A stretch of 31,177 nucleotides of DNA, from positions 1-31,177 of the forward strand of contig JAZKBN010000001.1 in NCBI GenBank assembly GCA_040388605.1, read 5' to 3'. This document shows, in pieces, positions 24,453-31,177 of this stretch. Position 1 is the stretch's first letter. Each line of letters opens with the position of its first letter. The notes under the pieces are model-generated. The model saw nothing but the letters and a program-made list of their open reading frames with translations. It did not search any database and was not told the DNA's origin. Made by a program: the position numbers and the translations under genes. Source of the DNA: JAZKBN01 sp040388605 (GTDB taxonomy: Bacteria; Bacteroidota; Bacteroidia; Cytophagales; Flexibacteraceae).

Positions 24453-25463
24453 TTGGTCAGCACCGTATTTAACGAGATGCGCCGCCTTGACCAGACAATT
24501 GCCGATCTTGAAGCACAAACGCTTCAGCCCGACGAAATTATTATTACCGATGCCGGCAGTACCGACGGTACCTTTGAGCGCCTTCAGGAATGGAGCCGTA
24601 ATTCTAAAGTGCCGGTAGTGGTTTTGCAAAAGCATCGCTGCAATGTGGCCCAGGGCCGCAATATTGCTATTAAAGCCTCAAAGCACAATCTCATTGCCAG
24701 TACTGATTTCGGCTGCCGCTTTCTGCCGGCCTGGCTTGAATCAATAATCAGCCCCTTCGGGGCAGATCCTAAGTTGGAAGTTGTAGGCGGGGCTTTTACC
24801 ATCATTCGTGATGAAGTAAACACGCCTGCAGCAAAGGCTGACTTCGTGCTCAGCAAAGGCTACGCCGTAATTATGGACGAATACTTTTCGGTAAGCAGCC
24901 GCAGTATTGCCTATAATAAAAGCGTTTGGGAACGTATTGGCGGTTATCCTGAATGGCTTACACTGGCTGCAGACGATACCATTTTCTGGCGTCACGTAAA
25001 AAAGCAAGGTTTTAAATACCTGTTTGTTCATGAGCCAAATGTATTTTGGCTGAGGCACAAAACCTTTAAGGGATTTGGGAAAGAGAACTTCCGCTACGGT
25101 CTTGGTGACGGAGAAAGCGCCATTAACTTCCGCAATTTTTTGAGCCATGTAATTGAAACCGGTCACCGTTGGGCAAGCTTTGTCGGCATAGTGGCCCTGC
25201 CATACCTGTTGGTTAATTACAATCCTGTTTTCAGTATTATTATAGCTGCCCAGCCTGCTGTATTCAGGTCATATAAATATGCATACAAAACCTGGAAGCA
25301 ATTTAAACACCTTCCCGGGTTTGGAACCGATGTACTCCTCGCCTGTTTTTGGATGGTGGAAGTAACACGCGTTTGGTACATCAGGGGATACCTGAAAGGC
25401 CGACTCGGCAGCACTCCTGAACAGAAACTGGCAGCCATTAAGCTGAAGCAGGATTTAGGGTAG
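24453..25463 (+). CDS. Family 2 glycosyltransferase, membrane-associated
   Basis: The product transfers a sugar from a nucleotide donor, probably at the inner face of the membrane. It has the GT-A fold landmarks: an opening strand and VFNE, DEIIITDAGSTDGT, a DFGCRFLPAWLE metal-binding region in place of plain DxD, and AADDTIFWRHVKKQGF as the catalytic-acid region. Two hydrophobic segments near residues 232-262 and 290-305 suggest membrane association. No ATG precedes the conserved start. TTG 24453 is used here, giving 336 residues; CTG 24435 would restore KTPFT before the first strand and fits homologues better. The gene is 112 bases after the crotonase and alone, so the acceptor is unknown. 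Confidence 0.87.
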   Translation: MVSTVFNEMRRLDQTIADLEAQTLQPDEIIITDAGSTDGTFERLQEWSRNSKVPVVVLQKHRCNVAQGRNIAIKASKHNLIASTDFGCRFLPAWLESIISPFGADPKLEVVGGAFTIIRDEVNTPAAKADFVLSKGYAVIMDEYFSVSSRSIAYNKSVWERIGGYPEWLTLAADDTIFWRHVKKQGFKYLFVHEPNVFWLRHKTFKGFGKENFRYGLGDGESAINFRNFLSHVIETGHRWASFVGIVALPYLLVNYNPVFSIIIAAQPAVFRSYKYAYKTWKQFKHLPGFGTDVLLACFWMVEVTRVWYIRGYLKGRLGSTPEQKLAAIKLKQDLG

Positions 25464-25492
25464 CATTTCTTTGTTTAGAAGACTTGTTTAAT

Positions 25493-25532
25493 AAACGCAT
25501 AAAGGCCCGGATTTCCGGGCCTTTATGCGTTT
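25493..25532. terminator. Bidirectional terminator between convergent genes
   Basis: An 18-bp perfect stem, AAACGCATAAAGGCCCGG with its exact complement, encloses a 4-base ATTT loop. It sits 30 bases after the glycosyltransferase stop and 34 bases from the end of the convergent LamG gene and should stop both. A second small hairpin (6-bp stem, 25533-25548) directly follows. Confidence 0.85.
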
Positions 25533-25565
25533 GGTATCGGTTGATACCACTGAATATCAATTTGC

Positions 25566-27719
25566 TTATTGCTTAACAAGCATCATATTTACCCCAGCAG
25601 CTTTAACACTGTAAACGCCCGGTGAAAGCGAAGCCAGGTTAAGGTATTGGTCAGCAGGAACGGAATAGGCGCTGAATACTAATTTACCTACACTATTATA
25701 TATGTGTACATCGGCATTATTGGTTAGGCCGCTTAAGCGCACTTCATTAGCTGCGGGGTTAGGTACCAGTTTTAAAGTCGGCAAAACGGAGCCGGCTATA
25801 CCTGTACGAATCCAGGGGGCAGACAATTCTGAAACACAGCCGTTTGCGCCGGTGATGCTTAACCTGTGCTGGCCTGCACCCTGCGGTATTAAAAACGATT
25901 CGGTTTCGCCGGTAAGCAGGTTTCCGTTGTAGTACCAGTGATAAGCGCTTGCACCGGCCGGTCCGTTCAGCAAAGCACCGTCAAAAGATATGACGGGGGT
26001 GGCGGGCCTGGCCTTGGTTGTAACAGTTACAACTTCAGACGAAAATGAAGTGCAGCCTTGGGCAATTACGCTGACTGTAAAGCTGCCCGCAGTTTTTGCA
26101 GTAATGCTCCTTGTTGTCATGCCGTTATTCCAAAGATTTCCGGTTAAGGCAGATGAAGTTATTATTACACTGTCTCCTTCACAGAAATCTGCTGTGCCGG
26201 AAAGCGTGACAGTAGGTGCAGGAGCCTGGCCTGCTGTAAAGCTGCTTAATGAAGTATCAGTATATTCGCGGGATGCAATGGTGATTTTGCCGGATGTGCT
26301 TGCGGCAGCAGGTACAGTTGAAGAAATAAGTATTTCATTCAAATCGGCTATGTCGGCGTTTATGCCGTTTACTTCAAGGGTAATTACATCTTGAAGGTTG
26401 ATACCGCTTACGGCAAAAGCATCGCCTGCGGCACCGCATGATGGGTTAAATGATGCAATTTCAGGCATGGCAGGGCGGTTATAAAGTTCCGCAATTTCAC
26501 AATCGCTAAGTGCGCGGTTAAAGATGCGGACATCATCAATATCGCCCATGAAATTACGATTTACACCCGGGTTTGTCAGGAACATGGGGGTATTACCTAT
26601 GGCTGTGCCGTTGGTATTAGGAACAATAGAGCCTTCATAGGGTGTGGCGCCGGCTAAAACCGCATTTTTATAGGCTTTAATTTGATGGCCGTCGTAAACT
26701 CCGGTAACAAATACCCAGGTATCTGTTTCAATGGTATTATCAGGGGTAATAATTTCTTTCCAATCGCCCAGTGCAGCAATGTTGAAGGAAAGATTGCCGT
26801 TTCCGCCGGCACGCAGGGTATATCCTGAAGTACCTACGCCTCCCCATTGATCGGCGCCTATAATTACGTTCAGCCAGGTTTCGGAGGCAAATGCGCTTGC
26901 TTTAACCCATGCGCATACAGTTACAGTTCCCCTTACATCTATGCCGGAAACTGAAGGATAGAAGATTAAATTGCCGTTACGGTTAAAATTATATGCCCCG
27001 CCTGCATTCTCGAATCGGTCTGTTGAAGGTGTAACAGAGCTGTAAATGGTACCAACATTGGCATTGCCGCTATAATCTTCAGGCGTACTGTTAAGCCTGG
27101 AGTAAAGCTTCATATTGCTCTTTATATCTGTTGGGTCAGCGGTAACATATAAGGTATCGCTGTATGCAAGGCAGGTATTGGCAAGTTCCACAACCACATA
27201 ATATTGGCCTGCCTGCATGGCATTAATGGAAGCAGAATTTGCCCCGGGCAATGGTGAATCGTTATAATACCATTGCAGGCTGTCAGGGTATGAAGAAGTG
27301 AGCGTTACACTTCCGCCGGGGCATAAATTTATCGGGCCGCCTGCAATTAGGGTAACAACCGGCGGAACGCATAATATAGAAGTTGAAACATAAGTGCCCA
27401 GCGGGCTCTGAATTGAAATGGCGCCGCTGTGGGCTCCCACAGGCACTATAACCTTAATATATGTTATGCTCGCAAACACAAAGCCTGCAGGAATGTTATT
27501 CACCGTTATATCAAGCGATTCGGAGAAATTAGTGCCTGTAATATATACTGTGTCGCCCACAGTTGCCGATATGGGGCTGAAACTATCGATTGTAGGCGGG
27601 CCCGGCGGCGGAGCAGGCTGGGCGTATGCTGAAAGTGAACCGATTAACAGCATAAATACGATGAGAAAAAAACCGCTTCGGAAGACGGGGAATAATGTTC
27701 GGGTAGAGAAGTTTGTCAT
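25566..27719 (-). CDS. Exported LamG/IPT-domain protein with T9SS type A sorting domain
   Basis: The 717-residue product has a signal peptide (hydrophobic core about 16-28, cleavage after AYA33). Then come an IPT/TIG module (about 42-118), an Ig-like module (about 119-200), a concanavalin-like LamG domain (about 205-425) with TVTVCAWVKAS and GDIDDVRIFNRALSDCEIAELYN, a second IPT/TIG module (about 430-495), Ig/PKD-like repeats and a C-terminal T9SS sorting domain (about 645-717) with LVPNPAANEV and an ending of NMMLVKQ. It should be exported across the outer membrane and bind ligands such as glycans; there is no catalytic motif. It ends against the shared terminator at 25493-25532. Confidence 0.9.
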   Translation of the reverse strand: MTNFSTRTLFPVFRSGFFLIVFMLLIGSLSAYAQPAPPPGPPTIDSFSPISATVGDTVYITGTNFSESLDITVNNIPAGFVFASITYIKVIVPVGAHSGAISIQSPLGTYVSTSILCVPPVVTLIAGGPINLCPGGSVTLTSSYPDSLQWYYNDSPLPGANSASINAMQAGQYYVVVELANTCLAYSDTLYVTADPTDIKSNMKLYSRLNSTPEDYSGNANVGTIYSSVTPSTDRFENAGGAYNFNRNGNLIFYPSVSGIDVRGTVTVCAWVKASAFASETWLNVIIGADQWGGVGTSGYTLRAGGNGNLSFNIAALGDWKEIITPDNTIETDTWVFVTGVYDGHQIKAYKNAVLAGATPYEGSIVPNTNGTAIGNTPMFLTNPGVNRNFMGDIDDVRIFNRALSDCEIAELYNRPAMPEIASFNPSCGAAGDAFAVSGINLQDVITLEVNGINADIADLNEILISSTVPAAASTSGKITIASREYTDTSLSSFTAGQAPAPTVTLSGTADFCEGDSVIITSSALTGNLWNNGMTTRSITAKTAGSFTVSVIAQGCTSFSSEVVTVTTKARPATPVISFDGALLNGPAGASAYHWYYNGNLLTGETESFLIPQGAGQHRLSITGANGCVSELSAPWIRTGIAGSVLPTLKLVPNPAANEVRLSGLTNNADVHIYNSVGKLVFSAYSVPADQYLNLASLSPGVYSVKAAGVNMMLVKQ

Positions 27720-28484
27720 GAAGGTTAAATAAGATAATGATAATTGAAAGATAACAGGTCAAAAGCCTTGATTCATTTTATCAAATCGGGACAATTGAGG
27801 GCCGCGTTTTAATTCAATACTAAATGTATGATTTTTCTGTAGAATTTATAAACAGTTTACGTTAATTGTAAGTGGCAGGCACTTTTTGTCACAGGTTTTG
27901 ACTTTATTCCCCGGTAAGGCATGTAATAAATAAACCCGAAATTATACCATTTATGTTTTTTAAACATACGATCGGCATTGTTTGTCCGGAATGATATTCT
28001 GTTTTTATTAAAATGAAGCCCTGAAAGGGGAAATGCAATCTGTTTTAGCGCTTTTAGCGCACTGTTTAGCTGTTTTTACTCACTTGTTCTCCCGTAAAAA
28101 AAAACGAGTCCCAATTTGAAACTCATTTTGAGACCGGCACATTGATGCCTTAAGCTGCTCATATAAATTAAGCATTGAATTATTCAGGTTTCTGTACATG
28201 CAATAATTAACCATACCGCATATTTTCTAATCATTATATTTTGAAATGGTAATTTATAAATGCTTTATAATCAGTTTATTAAATTTAAAAATATACTTAT
28301 TTCATGTTTTACTTACTTCAGCCCCGTGCCGGAACTGAATGAAGGAGCTGCGAACAACGGGCAACTTTGCCGGGCTATTCCTAATACCTGTTCTGTCGGC
28401 AAAGGTTAATCTTTACTGATGGCACTATTTTTACATATTACTATTCAACCATCGATTATTAATTCAACATACAAGACCTATAAA
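27720..28484. other. 765-base AT-rich intergenic region before the second LruC gene
   Basis: No gene is visible. The region lies between two divergent surface-protein genes and holds their promoters. CAACTTTG (28362-28369) followed by CCGG is a near -7 box for the LruC gene and would give a leader of about 110 bases. Other small structures are an inverted repeat TATGTTT/AAACATA (27952-27968) and a tandem TTTTAGCGC pair (28043-28060). An in-frame ATG at 28419 exists, but it adds a non-signal stretch to the lipoprotein. Confidence 0.5.
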
Positions 28485-30563
28485 ATGAAATACCCTTTCG
28501 GCATAAAATCAGCAGCTTTGGCACTGTCGGTTCTCGGGCTTGCAGCCTGTAACCCCTCAGATGACAACCCAAGCAATACCGGGAATGCTCCTGACAGCTT
28601 CAATTACAACACTACCCGCAACGCATCTCTTACTCTTTCTGCCGGCACAGGCGACGATAAGGCAGTTGGTGCAACCGTAATAATTTCAAGCCGCAGGTAT
28701 GCCGAAGGTAATTCAATTGATACACTTGCAATGGGTGCTACAGATGCCGACGGTAAATTTACAACCGCGCTTCAGTTTGCTTCTACTGTAGATACTCTTT
28801 GGGCGCACCCAATGTATGCCGGCCTTTACGGTGAAGTAGCTATTCCGGTTGGCCAGGGCGGACAGCTTAGCGCAAACCTTTACCCTACTGCAGTTTCTAA
28901 CCAACGTATTATTCAGGGCGGAACTCCGGCTTATGAACTTAACGGTTACCTCTGTGGCCCGGTAAACAACCTGGTTACTCCCAAAACTTCTGTTATCGGA
29001 AAATGGGATGCTAACGGTACTCCGCTTAACACCAATGGTTTTATGGTTGAAGCCAGCGATGTTGTAAGTGATGCTTTCAAAGCGAAAATCAGCGACCGTC
29101 TTCCTGAGTCAGTTAAAATACCGGGATCAAGCCGTGCCGACCTTATTCAGAATCGCCAGACCAACCTGCACCTGAATGCTGATGCCGAAGTATGGCTGAC
29201 TTTCGTTAGCGAAGGCGCAAGCTACAGGAATGCACTTGGTTACATCGCTTTCGAAGGCGCTGTACCTGCTACCCTTCCTTCTAACGATACCAAACGCAAC
29301 ATGCTGTTCCCTAACTGTTCATTCCCCGGTTCAGGCGGCGATACCCGCACCGGCGATAAAGTGAGCATTGGTAAATTCAAAGCAGGTACCACAATTGTTT
29401 GGTTCATTGTTGCCGATGGTTTCGAATACATCTCAAGCACTAAAACACAGGTTCGTAAGCAGCTTGACAACCAAAGCCGTACCTTCTACAGCGTACCTGC
29501 ATGGAACCCTGAAACAACTGCTGAAACCCGTAACCACATTGTTCAGCTCCAGGACGACGAAACTTCACGTATCGTGCTTGGTTTCGAAGATATAAACCGC
29601 CAGAACAGCAACTGCGACCAGGATTTCAACGACGTGCTGTTCTTCGCTACTGCCAATCCTTATTCTGCAATTGACGACAACAACATTCCTCCCCTTAACC
29701 CTGTAGTTGATACCGACGGCGACGGCGTGCCTGATACACAGGATGCTTACCCAACCGACCCTGATCGTGCTTACAACAACTACTCGCCTAATGCTAACGA
29801 TTTCGCAAGCCTTTGCTACGAAGATCTGTGGCCAAGCGCAGGTGACTACGACATGAACGACCTTGTTGTACGTTACAACTACAATGTAGTAACCAACGCT
29901 TCTAACAAAGCGGTTGAACTGATTGCCAAATACAAAGTAGACGCTATCGGCGCCAGCTACCATAATGGTTTCGGTATCCAGTTTGATGCTGCTCCTTCTA
30001 AAGTTACCGGTGTTACTTACTCTAACACAGCACTTGCAGGTGCAGGCCTTGAAACCGGTGTAACAGATAAAGCTACTGTAAATATCTTCCAGGACGCTTT
30101 CAAAATGGTAACCTGGGGTTCAGGCCAGTTCTTTAACACCGAAATGTCGGCTGCTAAAGGAACTTCTGTAACCCAAACTGTAAAGGTTAGCTTTACTAAA
30201 AATGCACTCAGCCTTGCTGACCTTGGTGCTCAGCCTTACAACCCGTTCATCTACGTTAACAAAGTTCGCGGCAATGAAGTTCACCTTCCCGGCTACAAGC
30301 CAACTGCAGCAGCTGATGTAACACAGTTCGGCAAAGCAAATGATAAAACCAACCCTGCAACAGGCGTTTATTATAAAGACAAGAACAATATGCCCTTCGC
30401 ATTGCATATTTTAAGCTTCAAGTATCCTGTGGAAAAAGCCAACATTAAATCGGCTTACCTGAAGTTTGCAAGCTGGGCTCAGAGCAGCGGAACGCAAAAT
30501 GCCGACTGGTACAGCAATACTGCCGCCGGTTACCGCGATGCCTCTAAAATCTACAGCAAATAG
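28485..30563 (+). CDS. LruC-domain lipoprotein (second copy)
   Basis: The 692-residue product starts at ATG 28485, where a lipoprotein signal ends GLAAC with lipidation at Cys22. An ATG at 28419 would put 22 unrelated residues before it. Architecture repeats the copy at 4544-6595: YNTTRN start, beta region, DUF4114-like domain ending in GFEDINRQNSNCDQDFNDVLFF (366-387), calcium-binding DTDGDGVPDTQDAYP (409-423) and an LruC domain with ASLCYEDLWPSAGDYDMNDLVV. The two share near-identical stretches in the C-terminal half and diverge in the N-terminal half, as expected of old paralogues. Codons are strongly biased to AAC, GAC, TAC and CGT, unlike the neighbouring genes, implying high expression. 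A strong terminator follows. Confidence 0.92.
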   Translation: MKYPFGIKSAALALSVLGLAACNPSDDNPSNTGNAPDSFNYNTTRNASLTLSAGTGDDKAVGATVIISSRRYAEGNSIDTLAMGATDADGKFTTALQFASTVDTLWAHPMYAGLYGEVAIPVGQGGQLSANLYPTAVSNQRIIQGGTPAYELNGYLCGPVNNLVTPKTSVIGKWDANGTPLNTNGFMVEASDVVSDAFKAKISDRLPESVKIPGSSRADLIQNRQTNLHLNADAEVWLTFVSEGASYRNALGYIAFEGAVPATLPSNDTKRNMLFPNCSFPGSGGDTRTGDKVSIGKFKAGTTIVWFIVADGFEYISSTKTQVRKQLDNQSRTFYSVPAWNPETTAETRNHIVQLQDDETSRIVLGFEDINRQNSNCDQDFNDVLFFATANPYSAIDDNNIPPLNPVVDTDGDGVPDTQDAYPTDPDRAYNNYSPNANDFASLCYEDLWPSAGDYDMNDLVVRYNYNVVTNASNKAVELIAKYKVDAIGASYHNGFGIQFDAAPSKVTGVTYSNTALAGAGLETGVTDKATVNIFQDAFKMVTWGSGQFFNTEMSAAKGTSVTQTVKVSFTKNALSLADLGAQPYNPFIYVNKVRGNEVHLPGYKPTAAADVTQFGKANDKTNPATGVYYKDKNNMPFALHILSFKYPVEKANIKSAYLKFASWAQSSGTQNADWYSNTAAGYRDASKIYSK

Positions 30564-30589
30564 TATTTATATAGCGTAATCCGAGTAGG

Positions 30590-30623
30590 AAACCTGCAGA
30601 CCATTGGTCTGCAGGTTTTTTTT
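30590..30623 (+). terminator. Strong intrinsic terminator of the second LruC gene
   Basis: A perfect 13-bp stem, AAACCTGCAGACC with GGTCTGCAGGTTT, closes a 3-base loop and runs into eight Ts (30616-30623). It begins 27 bases after the stop codon. Confidence 0.95.
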
Positions 30624-31125
30624 ATGTAATTATTAGCTGTCCTTACACATATATTGAACACCTGAACCTGCATAAACTCTATACCCTGTTCTTAAACTCT
30701 ATACCCTGTTCATATATATATGCAGTTCGGCCGGTTTAAGAGCGTATTGGTTAACTGATTTGAATTGGGAGGGTATATTTCCCGTCTAAGGATTCAAATG
30801 GATTGTGAGCTGTTTGTGGCCCTTATATGGAATAGATACTTTTTAACAGAAACGGACGCCTTACATCGGTAAACCCAAAGTAATTCGGAAACTGATTTGA
30901 TTTATAAATGGAGTTTTAGTTTTGTTTAAACCCGAATATTCAGAATTTCATTTTAATTAAACCAGAGCTGATTTTTGTTTGGATTCTGCCTGTGCAAAAT
31001 GCAGTAAAGAACATCGTAAATAAGCTGTATTGAATTCTTAAACCAATTTTTAAAATGTTTAAATGCTTGATAGTCATTATTTTAATAAATTTAATGACTT
31101 TTTTCCTATCTTTTTTCTTCCTGTA
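30624..31125. other. About 500 bases without a recognisable gene
   Basis: The stretch is AT-rich. It contains a short tandem repeat (30673-30711) and, from about 31080, T-rich tracts that could act as an upstream element for the promoter at the right edge. I see no tRNA or coding frame that I can support. Confidence 0.5.
30673..30711. repeat. Two tandem copies of a 20-base unit
   Basis: TAAACTCTATACCCTGTTCT at 30673 is followed directly by a second copy that differs only at its last base, just before a TA-rich run. Two copies suggest a local slippage duplication. Confidence 0.85.
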
Positions 31126-31157
31126 TTTGGAAAGTAAAAAGATAACCCTCACCTTTG
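31126..31157 (+). promoter_or_regulatory. Strong outward promoter at the right edge (TTTG-N20-CACCTTTG)
   Basis: TTTG (31126-31129) is followed after 20 bases by CACCTTTG (31150-31157), one mismatch from TAnnTTTG, with T-rich tracts upstream. Transcription would begin about 31163 and leave the window. The driven gene is not visible. Confidence 0.65.
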
Positions 31158-31177
31158 CATTCCCAAATCGGTAAGGC

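Noticed and set aside
28043..28060. Tandem TTTTAGCGC pair as a possible CRISPR or iteron array
   Set aside because: Only two 9-base copies without spacers; too short for an array or an origin.
28419..28484. N-terminal extension of the second LruC protein from ATG 28419
   Set aside because: It would bury a normal lipoprotein signal, and the paralogue starts directly with its signal.
30770..30830. Possible tRNA-like stretch containing GGATTCAAAT
   Set aside because: No acceptor stem or anticodon arm can be paired around it; the resemblance to a T-loop is accidental.
30940..31152. 70-codon minus-strand ORF near the right edge
   Set aside because: It is AT-rich and lysine/isoleucine-heavy, has no motif, and overlaps the outward promoter and its T-rich upstream tracts.

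Overview
The window looks like chromosomal DNA of a moderate-GC member of the Bacteroidota (Chitinophagales/Sphingobacteriales-like; the exact lineage is inference). The evidence is two proteins ending in type A sorting domains of the type IX secretion system (T9SS), two LruC-domain lipoproteins, DUF4836 and DUF1684 proteins, and several promoters of the Bacteroidota form TTTG-N19/20-TAnnTTTG. I see no rRNA or tRNA gene, CRISPR array, insertion sequence or integrase.

Layout. 1-4313 is all minus strand: the 5' part of a HyfB/NuoL-like proton-channel subunit running off the left edge, a small unrecognised ORF, a DUF1684 protein, and a bcp peroxiredoxin behind tyrS. 4480-7641 holds a LruC lipoprotein with its own terminator and promoter, a 635-base gap and a small four-helix membrane protein. 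7834-14801 is a giant secreted subtilisin-like protease followed by a DUF167 protein. 14854-19858 centres on polyhydroxyalkanoate (PHA) metabolism: an alpha/beta hydrolase and a class III PHA synthase operon (phaE-phaC) on the minus strand, with phaJ and a cyclase-family gene leaving divergently from the same promoter region. 19861-23355 is a minus-strand operon of DUF4836 lipoprotein, ABC ATPase and FtsX-like permease. 23552-25463 encodes a crotonase and a family 2 glycosyltransferase. 25566-27719 is a LamG/IPT surface protein with a T9SS tail. 28485-30563 is a second LruC lipoprotein, paralogous to the first and with codon use typical of very high expression. The last 600 bases have no gene, but end in a strong promoter pointing out of the window.

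How the genes may work together. PhaJ would make (R)-3-hydroxyacyl-CoA from beta-oxidation enoyl-CoA, and the PhaE-PhaC complex would polymerise it. The crotonase about 5 kb away belongs to the same acyl-CoA chemistry. The protease, the LamG protein and the two LruC lipoproteins are all predicted envelope or exported products. No T9SS machinery gene is present here. The most unusual points are the class III PHA synthase with an enlarged PhaE in a Bacteroidota background, the LruC pair with one copy strongly codon-optimised, and several terminators and promoters that resolve gene ends and starts.
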